Positions 28,654 through 40,501 of a stretch of DNA of 64,000 nt are shown in pieces. Under the pieces are notes generated by a model that saw only the letters and a list, made by a program, of their open reading frames with translations, searched no databases and was not told where the DNA came from. Position 1 is the first letter of the stretch. Each line of letters begins with the position of its first letter. The position numbers and the translations under genes are program-made. Origin of the DNA: Burkholderiales bacterium (GTDB lineage Bacteria > Pseudomonadota > Gammaproteobacteria > Burkholderiales > SG8-41); the NCBI GenBank assembly GCA_030683105.1, contig JAUXMZ010000035.1, forward strand, positions 1-64,000, given 5' to 3'.

Positions 28654-31212
28654 ATGCCAAAACAGCTGATCATCGCCGAAAAACCATCCGTCGCGGGCGA
28701 CATAGCCCGGGTCTTGGGGGGCTTTGCGCGCCACGAGGACTACTATGAGAGCGATAACTACGTGCTGTCCTCGGCGGTCGGACATCTGCTTGAAATCGCC
28801 GTACCCGAAGAATTTGAGGTCAAGCGCGGAAAATGGAGTTTTGCTCATCTACCCATGATTCCGCCGCATTTCGATCTGCTGCCGATCGCCCGCAGCGAGG
28901 GCCGGTTGAAGACACTGGCGAAACTCATCAAACGCAAGGACGTGTCCGGTCTCATCAACGCCTGTGACGCGGGCCGCGAGGGCGAACTCATCTTCCGCTA
29001 TATCGCGCAGGCGACGAAAACCAAGCTGCCCATCAAGCGGCTTTGGTTGCAATCCATGACACCCGCGGCAATCCGGGAGGGATTCGGGCACCTGCGCTCG
29101 GATGAAGAAATGCAACCGCTGGCGAGCGCGGCCCGCAGCCGCAGCGAGGCCGACTGGATCGTCGGCATCAATGGCACGCGGGCAATGACCGCGTTTAATA
29201 GCAAGAGCGGGGGCTTTTTTCTGACGACCGTGGGACGCGTGCAGACACCGACGCTGGCCATCGTCGTGGAGCGCGAAAAAAAGATCAAGCGCTTCGTGTC
29301 GCGTGATTACTGGGAAGTCAAAGCGGAATTTATCGCTTCTGCCGGCAGCTATGATGGCCGCTGGTTCGACGCCAAATTCAAGCGCGAAGAGGATGATCCC
29401 GAGCGCAGGGAAAACCGTCTGTGGAGCAAGCAGGATGCCGAGGCCATAGCCGAGGCCTGCCGCGGCAAGTCAGGCACAGTTACCGAGGAGTCCAAGCCCT
29501 CATCACAATTGTCACCCATGTTGTTCGATCTGACTTCTCTGCAACGCGAGGCAAACGCGCGTTTCGGTTTTTCGGCGAAGACGACTTTGTCTATTGCCCA
29601 GGAATTATACGAACGCCATAAGGTGCTTACTTATCCACGCACCGGATCAAGGCACCTGCCTGAAGACTATATCGGCACATTGAAGCCAACGCTGGAGGCT
29701 TTGTCGGATCAGAAAGCCTATGCTGAATTCGCGCGCCAGATCCTCAAAGGCGGCTGGGTGCGGCCGAACAAGCGCATTTTTGACAACACTAAAATTACCG
29801 ATCACTTTGCAATCATCCCGACCACCCAGGAATCCAAGAGCCTCAACGAAGTCCAGCAGAAAGTCTATGACCTGGTGACGAAGCGCTTTCTGGCGGTGTT
29901 CTTTCCCACGGCCGAATCTCTCGTGACGACCCGTATTACCGAAGTCATGCGCCATCAGTTCAAGACCGAGGGCAAAGTTCTGGTCAAACCCGGGTGGCTC
30001 GCCATTTACGGCAAAGAGGTCCAGGAAGGGGACGCGACGCTCGTGCCTGTGGCCAAGGGCGAAAAGCCCGCGACCCATCGCGTCGAAGCCGTGGGCCTGG
30101 CAACCAAACCGCCGGCGCGCTTTACGGAAGCAACGCTGCTTTCCGCAATGGAGGGCGCGGGGAAACTCATCGAGGACGACGAACTGCGCGAGGCCATGGC
30201 CCAGAAGGGCCTCGGCACGCCCGCAACCCGGGCCGCGACTATCGAAGGCCTGATCGCCGAAAAATATATGTTCCGCGAAGGGCGCGAACTCATCCCCACG
30301 GCGAAAGCCTTCCAGCTGATGACCTTGCTTAATGGCCTGGGCGTGAATGAGCTTACCCAGCCTGAACTTACCGGTGAATGGGAATACAAACTATCGTTGA
30401 TAGAACTGGGCAAACTCAAGCGTGACGAGTTCATGCTCGAGATTGCGAAAATGACGCAGAACATCGTCAGGCGCGCAAAGGAATATAACAGCGACACAAT
30501 TCCCGGGGATTACGCCACGCTCGCGACCCCGTGCCCGAACTGTGGCGGGGTCGTAAAAGAAAATTACAAGCGCTTCTCGTGCGATCGCTGCTCGTTCTCG
30601 ATCAGCAAGACGCCCGGTGGCCGGCAGTTCGAAATCGAGGAAGTCGAGGCGCTGCTGAAAAACCGGACGCTGGGACCCCTCCAGGGCTTTCGGTCCAAGA
30701 GGGGGCTGCCGTTTGCGTCCATGCTCCGGATTGTGTTCGATGAAGAAATAAAAAACCACAAACTCGAGTTCGATTTTGGTCAGGACCAGAATGGCGATGA
30801 GCCGGTAACGGTTGATTTTTCAGACCAGCAGCCGCTCGGACACTGCCCGAAATGCGGCGCCTCGGTTTTTGAGCACGGCATGAGCTACCTTTGCGAAAAT
30901 GCGCCTCTGAAAAAATGCGATTTTCGTTCCGGAAAGATCATACTGCGCCAGGAAATCGGCCGCGATCAGATGCAAAAACTCCTGGCCGACGGCAAGACCG
31001 ACTTGCTCGACGGGTTTGTTTCAAACCGCAATGGCCGCAAGTTCAAGGCCTTCCTTGTCAAAAAAGATGACGGCAAGATCGGCTTCGAGTTCGCAGCCCG
31101 CGCAGCCAAGGCGCCCGCAATTGCAAAGACCGCCTTAACCAAGGCTGCTTCGCCCAAGACCGCGAAAAAGAAAGCCGCGAAGAAACCCCGGAAAACCGCC
31201 GCCGCCAAGTAG
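28654..31212 (+). CDS. topB: Type IA DNA topoisomerase, topoisomerase III-like
   Basis: Relaxes or decatenates DNA through a 5' phosphotyrosine link, 852 residues. The N-terminal IIAEKPSVA (E9, K10) is of the topoisomerase III type, not the VESPAKA of TopA. The Toprim acidic triad is D105/E109/E111 in CDAGREGE, and the catalytic tyrosine is Y327 in VLTYPRTGS. Two zinc-ribbon modules start at C627 (CPNC) and C731 (CPKC), followed by a Lys/Ala-rich tail. The length is that of the longer betaproteobacterial enzymes. The stop codon lies inside the loop of a bidirectional terminator shared with gyrB. Confidence 0.94.
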   Translation: MPKQLIIAEKPSVAGDIARVLGGFARHEDYYESDNYVLSSAVGHLLEIAVPEEFEVKRGKWSFAHLPMIPPHFDLLPIARSEGRLKTLAKLIKRKDVSGLINACDAGREGELIFRYIAQATKTKLPIKRLWLQSMTPAAIREGFGHLRSDEEMQPLASAARSRSEADWIVGINGTRAMTAFNSKSGGFFLTTVGRVQTPTLAIVVEREKKIKRFVSRDYWEVKAEFIASAGSYDGRWFDAKFKREEDDPERRENRLWSKQDAEAIAEACRGKSGTVTEESKPSSQLSPMLFDLTSLQREANARFGFSAKTTLSIAQELYERHKVLTYPRTGSRHLPEDYIGTLKPTLEALSDQKAYAEFARQILKGGWVRPNKRIFDNTKITDHFAIIPTTQESKSLNEVQQKVYDLVTKRFLAVFFPTAESLVTTRITEVMRHQFKTEGKVLVKPGWLAIYGKEVQEGDATLVPVAKGEKPATHRVEAVGLATKPPARFTEATLLSAMEGAGKLIEDDELREAMAQKGLGTPATRAATIEGLIAEKYMFREGRELIPTAKAFQLMTLLNGLGVNELTQPELTGEWEYKLSLIELGKLKRDEFMLEIAKMTQNIVRRAKEYNSDTIPGDYATLATPCPNCGGVVKENYKRFSCDRCSFSISKTPGGRQFEIEEVEALLKNRTLGPLQGFRSKRGLPFASMLRIVFDEEIKNHKLEFDFGQDQNGDEPVTVDFSDQQPLGHCPKCGASVFEHGMSYLCENAPLKKCDFRSGKIILRQEIGRDQMQKLLADGKTDLLDGFVSNRNGRKFKAFLVKKDDGKIGFEFAARAAKAPAIAKTALTKAASPKTAKKKAAKKPRKTAAAK

Positions 31213-31224
31213 CGGCGGCGGTTT
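31193..31224. terminator. Bidirectional terminator between convergent topB and gyrB
   Basis: AAACCGCCGCCGC (31193-31205) and its exact reverse complement (31212-31224) enclose a six-base loop. T-runs border the stem on both strands. The left arm encodes the end of topB and the topB stop codon TAG straddles the loop and right arm. The gyrB stop is nine bases beyond. Confidence 0.75.
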
Positions 31225-31232
31225 GCACAGGA

Positions 31233-33665
<2,433 letters not shown>

Positions 33666-33671
33666 TTACCC

Positions 33672-34781
33672 TTAAATTCTCATCGGCATTACGACATACT
33701 GAAAGCCCGCTATGTTTGGCATGGTAATCAACATGCTGCTGTTGGCATCCCCGAACGCACAGTCAACTGTTTCACCCTGCACGTTATTGAGTATATCGAG
33801 CAGGTAGGTGATGTTGAAACCAACATCCAGGGGGTCGCCTGCATACGTGATTTCAATCTCCTCTTGCGCCTCTTCCTGCTCGTTGTTGGTACAGGAAATA
33901 CGCAAGCTGTTGGCTGTCAGCATCCACCTCACGCCACGAAATTTCTCGTTTGAAAGGATAGCCGCGCGTTGCAGGGTATGCAGCAATGAAGCGCGATCCA
34001 GGATGATGTGCTTCTCATAATTAGAGGGGATAACACGGGTATAGTCGGGAAACTTCCCGTCGATTATTTTTGTCACGAGTTCGATGCCGGAGAACCTGAA
34101 CTTGACCTGGTTCGGGAACAGTTCTATTTCCACCTGGTCGGCGCTGTCCTGTAATTGCTTTGACAGTTCCAAAACAGCTTTTCTCGGCAGGATGACTTCA
34201 GTTTTTTCGTGTGCTTGTGGAAGCACACCAGAGGCAAAGCTCAGACGATGTCCGTCCGTAGCGACGACTTTAATCATCGCTTCGTCAAGCACCAGCAAAA
34301 GCCCGTTCAAATAATACCGGATGTCCTGTTGGGCCATTGCATACTGGACCAGCATCAAAAGACTTTTTAATTCTTTCTGCGGCATGACAACCTTGGCTAG
34401 GACGATGCCCGGATCCGCCAGTTTGGGGAAGTCATTGGCCGGCAACGTTTGCAGGTTAAAGCGGCTTTTTCCGGAGCGGACCTGCAGACGGTTGTTCTGG
34501 AAATCTAAAATGGCTTCTGCCTCATCGGGCAGTGCGCGCAGAATATCCTGCAGTTTTCTCGCTGAGACTGTCAGGCTGGCGTCTTCGGTTTTTTTACCTT
34601 CGACGTTAAAGCTCGTGGATATTTGAATTTCAAGGTCCGTCGCAACCAGGGTCATGCTTTCCTGATTTTTCTCAATCATGACGTTGGACAGGATAGGAAG
34701 CGTATGGCGTTTTTCAACGATTCCAGTTACGGCTTGTAGTGGTTTCAGGAGTTCGTCGCGCTTGGCTTGTATTAGCTTCAT
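33672..34781 (-). CDS. dnaN: DNA polymerase III beta sliding clamp
   Basis: Ring-shaped processivity clamp of the replisome, 369 residues made of three similar domains. The N-terminal MKLIQAKRDELLKPLQAVTGIVE and the C-terminal IAGFQYVVMPMRI are standard. It is transcribed leftward behind dnaA, with a 192-bp spacer that contains DnaA boxes. Confidence 0.98.
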   Translation of the reverse strand: MKLIQAKRDELLKPLQAVTGIVEKRHTLPILSNVMIEKNQESMTLVATDLEIQISTSFNVEGKKTEDASLTVSARKLQDILRALPDEAEAILDFQNNRLQVRSGKSRFNLQTLPANDFPKLADPGIVLAKVVMPQKELKSLLMLVQYAMAQQDIRYYLNGLLLVLDEAMIKVVATDGHRLSFASGVLPQAHEKTEVILPRKAVLELSKQLQDSADQVEIELFPNQVKFRFSGIELVTKIIDGKFPDYTRVIPSNYEKHIILDRASLLHTLQRAAILSNEKFRGVRWMLTANSLRISCTNNEQEEAQEEIEITYAGDPLDVGFNITYLLDILNNVQGETVDCAFGDANSSMLITMPNIAGFQYVVMPMRI

Positions 34782-34973
34782 ATTTATATTCTTTAAATAA
34801 TAGTAGTAATAGAGACGCTCGCGGCCTGTGGATCGTTGAAGGCCCCTTTTGTTATCAGCAACATAACTTGATATGACTCTGTGTTTTTGGGTTAGGATTG
34901 TTTTGTATCGTTTGTGGATACATTTTTATTGTTGCCCCGGAAAGCCACTTATGCACAATCTGTCCACAAAACA
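34782..34973. other. Candidate oriC in the dnaA-dnaN spacer
   Basis: An AT-rich spacer with a cluster of DnaA-box-like sites: TTATGCACA at 34949-34957 (full consensus TTATNCACA), GTATCCACA on the minus strand at 34913-34921 (8 of 9), and weaker 7-of-9 sites at 34827-34835 (minus) and 34960-34968. Long T- and A-rich stretches near 34780-34810 and 34880-34935 could serve as the unwinding element. The divergence of genes around this locus agrees with an origin. Confidence 0.6.
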
Positions 34974-36299
34974 CTAACAGCGTAAAACTTTCAAAAGAGA
35001 ATTGATGTCGCGAGTGATGTCGCCATTGGTAGCTTTGAGTGATGAAATTTTACGGCAGGCGTGGAGAACGGTGGTATGGTCGCGCCCGCCAAAGGCCTCG
35101 CCGATGTCTGGTAGGCTGAGTTGGGTAAGTTCTTTGGCCAGGGCCATGGCAACCTGTCTGGGTCGCGCAACATTCCGGGTTCTTTTCTTAGAATACATTT
35201 CGGACACTTTAATTTTGTAATAATCCGCAACGGTCCGCTGAATGTTTTCGATAGAAACCTGCCGGTTCTGAATCGCGAGCAGATCACGCAAAGCTTCCCG
35301 GCATAGATCAACGGACAACTCCTGACCGGAGAACCTTGAATAGGCGAGGACGCGTTTTAAGCCGCCCTCCAGTTCGCGGACGTTGGACTGGATGTGTTTC
35401 GCGAGAAAGAAAGCAACGGTTTCGTCGAGTGTGATGGCCTCAGCTTCGGCTTTCTTAAGCAGGATTGCGACGCGCATTTCCAATTCCGGGGGTTCGACCG
35501 CAACCGTGAGACCCCAGCCAAACCGGGAAATCAGGCGGTTTTCTATGCCCGAAATTTCCTTCGGGTAGGTATCACAGGTAATAACGAGCTGCTTGTGTGA
35601 TTCGATAAGGGCGTTGAAGGCGTAGAAAAACTCTTCCTGGGTTCGGCTCTTTCCGCTGAAAAACTGGATGTCATCGACCAGCAGCAAATCAAGGGAATGA
35701 TAATACCGCTTGAAGTCGTCAAACGCTTTGTGCTGGTAGGCGCGGACAACGTCGGATACGTACTGTTCCGCATGGATATAGCGGATTTTGCTTTCCGGGT
35801 TCCGGGCGTGTAGATGGTTGCCTATGGCTTGAATCAGGTGCGTCTTGCCCAGGCCAACCCCGCCATAAATAAACAACGGGTTGTATGCGGTCCCCGGGCG
35901 CTCGGCGACCTGGGTCGCTGCGGCGCGCGCAAGATCATTCGCCTTGCCGGTGACGAAGGTGTCAAACGTAAATGCGGCATTGAGTCGGGAGATGTCCCGT
36001 GTGCCGGGTTTGGGTGCGGTGGGAGCAACCACGACGGGCGCAGCCGGACTTGTCGATTCTTTTTCTGCCAGCAGCAGGCGGATCTCCACAGGATGCTTGA
36101 TTCTTTCCTTGGCCAACTCCTGGATTCGGGAGTAGAACTTATCGCGTATCCACTGCAGGACAAACCGGTTGGGCGCAACAAGCGTCAGAACTGCCTTGCC
36201 GTCCGTAGAGAACTTGAGTGGTTTTATCCATGTTCTATACTGTTGGGCCGGAAGTTCTTGCTCGAATTGAGACAGGCAGTGGCGCCAAAAACTGTTCAT
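34974..36299 (-). CDS. dnaA: Chromosomal replication initiator DnaA
   Basis: AAA+ initiator that binds DnaA boxes and opens oriC, 441 residues. Domain I (about 1-80) binds helicase and partners, a short proline-rich linker follows, Walker A is GGVGLGKT at 146-153, Walker B lies in [13 protein letters not shown], and the DNA-binding signature [15 protein letters not shown] is near the C-terminus. A perfect DnaA box lies 80 bp upstream of the ATG, close to a candidate -10, which suggests autoregulation. Confidence 0.98.
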   Translation of the reverse strand: MNSFWRHCLSQFEQELPAQQYRTWIKPLKFSTDGKAVLTLVAPNRFVLQWIRDKFYSRIQELAKERIKHPVEIRLLLAEKESTSPAAPVVVAPTAPKPGTRDISRLNAAFTFDTFVTGKANDLARAAATQVAERPGTAYNPLFIYGGVGLGKTHLIQAIGNHLHARNPESKIRYIHAEQYVSDVVRAYQHKAFDDFKRYYHSLDLLLVDDIQFFSGKSRTQEEFFYAFNALIESHKQLVITCDTYPKEISGIENRLISRFGWGLTVAVEPPELEMRVAILLKKAEAEAITLDETVAFFLAKHIQSNVRELEGGLKRVLAYSRFSGQELSVDLCREALRDLLAIQNRQVSIENIQRTVADYYKIKVSEMYSKKRTRNVARPRQVAMALAKELTQLSLPDIGEAFGGRDHTTVLHACRKISSLKATNGDITRDINSLLKVLRC

Positions 36300-36356
36300 C
36301 TTGCTCGGCGTAGACCGGTTATTTTTTGAGCCCGGAGGGAGAGAAAACCATAGTGG

Positions 36357-36387
36357 ATTTTAGCGTTTTTGCGGTGAGTTATCCACA
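36357..36387 (-). promoter_or_regulatory. dnaA promoter region with a DnaA box
   Basis: TTATCCACA at 36379-36387 is a perfect DnaA box. On the dnaA strand TAAAAT (36362-36357) is a possible -10 downstream of it. The box would overlap the -35 region, so DnaA binding could repress its own gene. Confidence 0.5.
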
Positions 36388-36430
36388 ACTATCCTCGCCG
36401 CGGGCCATCTCAGTCCAGAAGTGGCCCGGA

Positions 36431-36460
36431 TTGACACAACCATGCAAAACGCGGTGTAAT
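36431..36460 (+). promoter_or_regulatory. Candidate sigma70 promoter of rpmH
   Basis: A perfect -35 TTGACA (36431-36436) and TGTAAT (36455-36460, one mismatch to TATAAT) are separated by 18 bp. They lie 35 bp upstream of the rpmH ATG and diverge from the dnaA promoter. Confidence 0.65.
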
Positions 36461-36495
36461 AACGGGTTTTTCAAACCAATCAAAGGCAGGCGAAC

Positions 36496-36630
36496 ATGAA
36501 ACGCACCTACCAACCCTCCAAGACCCGGAGGGCACGCACCCATGGATTCCGCGCCCGCATGAAAACACGCAGCGGCCGGGCGGTCATCAGGGCGCGGCGC
36601 GCTAAAGGGCGCGCGCGGCTCGCGGTTTAA
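36496..36630 (+). CDS. rpmH: 50S ribosomal protein L34
   Basis: The smallest conserved large-subunit protein, 44 residues. It starts [20 protein letters not shown] and continues with the standard Arg/Lys/Gly-rich sequence ending RARLAV. It lies divergent from dnaA and upstream of rnpA and yidC, the classic origin-proximal arrangement. GGCAGGCGAAC precedes the ATG. Confidence 0.98.
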   Translation: MKRTYQPSKTRRARTHGFRARMKTRSGRAVIRARRAKGRARLAV

Positions 36631-36680
36631 TTTAAACACCACCATGAAGCGGGAAAGCTTGTTCCCGCCTCGAGCCACGC

Positions 36681-37016
36681 GTGCAGCGCCTGCGTCAGCG
36701 CCATGAATATGAGGCGGTGTTTGCGCATGGACGGACTTTTTCCAGCCGCCTGTATGTCGTACGCATCAATCCCCATAGTAATTTTTCCGTCGCACGGCTG
36801 GGAATTATTGCCGCAAGGAAAGCGCTTCCCCGGGCAGTTGACCGCAATCGCGGCAAACGGCTGGTCAGAGAGGCATTCCGGCAGTCTCAGGAAGGCCTCG
36901 CCGCTATCGATGTAGTGGTTCAGTTGCGTTCACCGCTGGCAAAACTGGACAATGCAACCGCCCGCAATGACTTGCTTGGTCTTTTCGCCAGAATAAGCAA
37001 AGACCGCAACACCTAA
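36681..37016 (+). CDS. rnpA: Ribonuclease P protein component
   Basis: Protein subunit that helps RNase P RNA process tRNA 5' ends. The frame gives 111 residues from a GTG at 36681. The conserved core is present: HEYEAVFAHGR, RLGIIAARKALPRAVDRNRGKRLVREAFR with the RNR motif. The N-terminus lacks the usual FPR..RL lead. An ATG at 36644 in a different frame encodes MKRESLFPPRATR, which looks like that missing lead and would join after a one-base shift. Either the start is truly the GTG or there is a frameshift or sequencing error near 36670-36690. Confidence 0.88.
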   Translation: MQRLRQRHEYEAVFAHGRTFSSRLYVVRINPHSNFSVARLGIIAARKALPRAVDRNRGKRLVREAFRQSQEGLAAIDVVVQLRSPLAKLDNATARNDLLGLFARISKDRNT

Positions 37017-37065
37017 CGGGCAGCAAGGCCGGTTTTGGCCGTTAATTGATAAGCAGACAGACTCG

Positions 37066-38757
37066 ATGGACTCACGACGACTGATCCTCTTTTTTGTATT
37101 CTCGTTCTCCGTGTTCCTGCTGCTCGACGCATGGCAGAGGGATCAACAGCCTGCTGGCGCGCCCACAGATAAGGGGAGCACCACAAAAGAACAGGGCAAC
37201 AACACCAAGCAGGCGCCCCAGGCGACTCCAACCCCGATCCCGGGCGAGAAGCTGGTAGCAACCCAGGGCCCGAGTCCGGCCCCGAGTCTGCCTACAGGCG
37301 CTTCGGCCCTGGTCAAGGGCGATACCATAAAGGTGGAAACGGATTTTCTGCGGGCAGAAATCAACGCCGCGGGCGGCGATCTGAGACGCCTGGAATTCAA
37401 GCAACATCGCGACGTGGAAGACAAGAATAAGGATTTTGTCCTGTTCGACAGCCGGCCGGACCATGTTTACGTCGCGCAGTCCGGGTTGATCGGAAGCGGA
37501 TTGCCGACACATCGCTCGGAATTCAAAGTGCGCCCGGGGGAATATCGACTTGCGGATGGTGCCGCGGACCTGGCGGTAACGCTGGACGCCGTGGACAGCA
37601 GCGGGGCGAAGGTAACGAAAAGCTACCGCTTTCATCGCAGCAGTTATGTGATCGACGTCACCTACGACATTACCAATCCGGGCACAGCGGCGATTCAGCC
37701 CTTTGCTTATTTTCAGCTGTTGCGCGACGGGAAACCACCCGTGGGCGACTCGGCGATGTTGCCGACCTACACTGGCGCGGCCGTATATACCGAGAAAGAC
37801 AAGTTCCAGAAGGTTGCCTTCAGTGATATGGAGAAGAACAAGACGCCGTATCAAAAGAACAGCGACGATGGCTGGGTCGCCATGCTGCAGCATTATTTTT
37901 TCAGCGCATGGCTGCCCAAGAACGGGAGCCCGCGCGAATTTTTCACCCGGCATCTTGATGGCGGGCTGTATGCGGCGGGGGTGATCATTCCTGTTGGCAC
38001 CATCGCGCCAGGGCAAAGCGTATCGCTGTCGGTGCCGTTGTATGCCGGGCCGCAGGAACAGGACAAAATCGCCAAGCTGGCGCCCGGACTGGACCTGACG
38101 ATCGATTATGGCTGGCTTACCGTAGTCGCCGTGCCGCTGTTTTGGGTGTTGTCATGGTTTTACCAGTGGGTGGGCAACTGGGGTGTTGCGATTATCCTGC
38201 TCACCGTGCTGATCAAGTTATTGTTCTATCCCTTGTCTCAGGCGAGCTACCGCTCGATGGGCAAGATGCGCGTGCTGGCGCCCAAGATGCAAAAACTCAA
38301 GGAACAGTACGGCAACGACCGCCAGCGCCTGCAGCAGGCGATGATGGAGATGTACAAGACCGAGAAAATCAACCCCTTGGGGGGCTGTTTGCCAATAGTG
38401 GTGCAAATACCTGTTTTCATTGCACTTTATTGGGCGATTCTGGCCAGCGTAGAGCTCCGCCATGCGCCGTTCATGCTCTGGATACAGGATCTTTCATCAC
38501 CGGACCCGTGGTATGTCCTGCCGGTCTTGATGGGCGCAACCATGCTTATCCAGACCAAGCTCAACCCGGAGCCGCCCGACCCGATACAGGCCAAGATCAT
38601 GAAAATCATGCCGGTGGCCTTCAGCGTGTTCTTTTTCTTCTTTCCGGCGGGGCTCGTGCTGTATTGGCTGGTCAACAACGTACTGTCCATTATCCAGCAG
38701 TGGCATATCAACCGGGGTCTTGAACAAGCCAAGGCCAAGGCACCGCACAAAACCTGA
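37066..38757 (+). CDS. yidC: Membrane protein insertase YidC
   Basis: Inner-membrane insertase working with or without SecYEG, 563 residues. The first transmembrane segment is at about 6-21 ([16 protein letters not shown]). A large periplasmic beta domain follows to about residue 340, and then the conserved five-helix core with [15 protein letters not shown] and [17 protein letters not shown]. The C-terminus is Lys-rich. yidD, commonly between rnpA and yidC, is absent; the spacer is 49 bp. FoF1 subunit c, a known YidC client, is encoded 7 kb away. Confidence 0.97.
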   Translation: MDSRRLILFFVFSFSVFLLLDAWQRDQQPAGAPTDKGSTTKEQGNNTKQAPQATPTPIPGEKLVATQGPSPAPSLPTGASALVKGDTIKVETDFLRAEINAAGGDLRRLEFKQHRDVEDKNKDFVLFDSRPDHVYVAQSGLIGSGLPTHRSEFKVRPGEYRLADGAADLAVTLDAVDSSGAKVTKSYRFHRSSYVIDVTYDITNPGTAAIQPFAYFQLLRDGKPPVGDSAMLPTYTGAAVYTEKDKFQKVAFSDMEKNKTPYQKNSDDGWVAMLQHYFFSAWLPKNGSPREFFTRHLDGGLYAAGVIIPVGTIAPGQSVSLSVPLYAGPQEQDKIAKLAPGLDLTIDYGWLTVVAVPLFWVLSWFYQWVGNWGVAIILLTVLIKLLFYPLSQASYRSMGKMRVLAPKMQKLKEQYGNDRQRLQQAMMEMYKTEKINPLGGCLPIVVQIPVFIALYWAILASVELRHAPFMLWIQDLSSPDPWYVLPVLMGATMLIQTKLNPEPPDPIQAKIMKIMPVAFSVFFFFFPAGLVLYWLVNNVLSIIQQWHINRGLEQAKAKAPHKT

Positions 38758-38813
38758 TCGCGTCACGATTCCGCCCGCAGTCGGAGGCGGTGGAAACGGT
38801 ATACTCGCCGGCC

Positions 38814-40154
38814 ATGGCCGATAACGACATCATCGCCGCAATAGCGACGGCAGCGGGGCGCGCCGGCATCGGCATCATCCGCCTGTCGGGCCGCGAGCTG
38901 TCATTGTTGGCCGAACAACTCACCGGCCGCACACTGGTGCCGCGCCACGCCACGCTGTGCGAGTTTCTTGATTCGCATGGTGTGGCCATAGACCAGGGGC
39001 TTGCGCTTTACTTTCCAGAGCCGCATTCGTACACCGGGGAAGACACGCTCGAGCTTCACGGTCACGGCGGGCCTGTCGTGCTGCAACTTCTTCTCAAACG
39101 ATGCCTGGAGCTCGGTGCGCGCGTTGCCGAGCCCGGCGAGTTCACACGCCGCGCCTTCATTAACGACAAGCTCGACCTGGCGCAGGCAGAGAGCGTGGCC
39201 GACTTGATCGATGCGACCACCGCCGAGGCCGCTCGCTGCGCCGTCCGCTCGTTGCGCGGCCAGTTTTCGGAGCGCATCCACGTATTGACGCGAGCGCTGA
39301 TCGAGCTTCGCGCCCTGGTTGAGGCGACGCTGGACTTTCCCGAGGAAGACATCGATTTTCTCAAGCAATCGGACGCAGAGGGGCGGCTGCATCGGGCGCA
39401 GCAGCTACTCGACGCAGTGCTTGACGCCTCACGCCAAGGCAGCTTGTTGCGCGAAGGCATACATATCGTACTGGCAGGCCAACCCAATGTCGGCAAGTCC
39501 AGCCTGCTTAATCGGTTGGCGGGGGAGGATCTGGCGATTGTCACCGACATCCCGGGCACGACACGCGACGCTGTCCGTCAGACCATAGACTTGGGCGGCG
39601 TGCCGGCGCACATCATTGATACCGCAGGACTGCGTGACTCCGTGGACCCGGTGGAAAAAATCGGGATCGCGCGGACGTGGCAGGCCATAGAAAAAGCCGA
39701 CTTGGTGCTGCTGCTTATAGATGCGACAAGCGGTGAAAAACCTGAAGACCGCGCCATCCTGGAAAAATTGCCGCAACGCCTGCCCTGTCTGCGCGTGATG
39801 AACAAGATCGATCTCGCCGGTCACCGGCCCGTGCGCGAGACCGTGGAATCAGCGCCCCTGGTCTGGCTTTCAGCTAAAACCGGCGCAGGGCTCGAGTTGT
39901 TGCGTGCAGCCTTGCTCGAAGCCGTGGGCTGGCATAGCACGGGCGAGGGGGCGTTCATGGCGCGCGCGCGCCACTTGCAGGCACTTAATCAGGCGCACGG
40001 GATTTTGCAGCGCGCAGCAACGCTCGGCAAGCGCCCCGAGCTGCTTGCCGAAGAATTGCGGCTGGCACAGGAGAAATTGTCCAGTATCACCGGAGAATTT
40101 ACGGCAGACGATTTGCTGGGGGAGATATTTTCGCGGTTTTGTATTGGAAAATAG
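38814..40154 (+). CDS. mnmE: tRNA modification GTPase MnmE
   Basis: With MnmG it installs the carboxymethylaminomethyl group on U34 of several tRNAs. It has 446 residues. The N-terminal domain binds folate, the G domain has Walker A GQPNVGKS at 222-229 and DIPGTTRD, and the C-terminal CIGK (443-446) carries the catalytic cysteine. The ATG at 38814 gives the family start [16 protein letters not shown] at 38790 would add eight unconserved residues. Confidence 0.97.
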   Translation: MADNDIIAAIATAAGRAGIGIIRLSGRELSLLAEQLTGRTLVPRHATLCEFLDSHGVAIDQGLALYFPEPHSYTGEDTLELHGHGGPVVLQLLLKRCLELGARVAEPGEFTRRAFINDKLDLAQAESVADLIDATTAEAARCAVRSLRGQFSERIHVLTRALIELRALVEATLDFPEEDIDFLKQSDAEGRLHRAQQLLDAVLDASRQGSLLREGIHIVLAGQPNVGKSSLLNRLAGEDLAIVTDIPGTTRDAVRQTIDLGGVPAHIIDTAGLRDSVDPVEKIGIARTWQAIEKADLVLLLIDATSGEKPEDRAILEKLPQRLPCLRVMNKIDLAGHRPVRETVESAPLVWLSAKTGAGLELLRAALLEAVGWHSTGEGAFMARARHLQALNQAHGILQRAATLGKRPELLAEELRLAQEKLSSITGEFTADDLLGEIFSRFCIGK

Positions 40155-40166
40155 CGTCGCCACCGG

Positions 40167-40182
40167 CGTTCCACGTGAAACA
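40167..40182. other. parS-like ParB binding site (14 of 16)
   Basis: CGTTCCACGTGAAACA matches the parS consensus TGTTTCACGTGAAACA at 14 of 16 positions, including the whole CACGTGAAACA half. Confidence 0.7.
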
Positions 40183-40401
40183 TTCTTCGCTCGACACCAC
40201 ATAAAACAGCGCTAAAACATATAGATAGTAATCGTGCTTGCACGGTCCCGGCCAGACGACCGGATCACTTGTCACGCCAGCCACAATAAGTAGTAAACCG
40301 CACCAGAAACCGGGTTGAAGCCAGGCGCAGGCTACCTAGCCCGGGGCGGGGTTCCTCAGTTGAGCCGAGGGGCCGACGAGAGGGATGTGAACGCAGATCT
40401 T

Positions 40402-40417
40402 TGTTTCACGTGAAACA
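40402..40417. other. Perfect parS site
   Basis: TGTTTCACGTGAAACA is identical to the conserved 16-bp chromosomal parS palindrome bound by ParB. It is 85 bp upstream of the mnmG start and about 2.6 kb from parA. Confidence 0.93.
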
Positions 40418-40501
40418 CGGCGCGCAAATTACGCTCAGCGCTTCATTTTCTGTGCAAAATAGGCTATGATTCCACGCCCTGTCGGCAAGTACGGCGATCA
40501 A

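Larger units (their letters stand above)
40155..40501. other. mnmE-mnmG spacer bounded by parS sites
   Basis: This 347-bp gene-free interval holds one near-perfect and one perfect parS site, listed separately. Between them I see only small inverted repeats (GTGC-TT-GCAC, and CGGTC with GACCG ten bases apart, near 40235-40265; CCTC-N9-GAGG near 40355) and no gene or recognisable RNA. It must also carry the mnmG promoter. Confidence 0.6.

Noticed and set aside
40183-40401. Structured RNA gene between the two parS sites
   Set aside because: Several small hairpins can be drawn but none matches a tRNA, RNase P, tmRNA or riboswitch core that I recognise.
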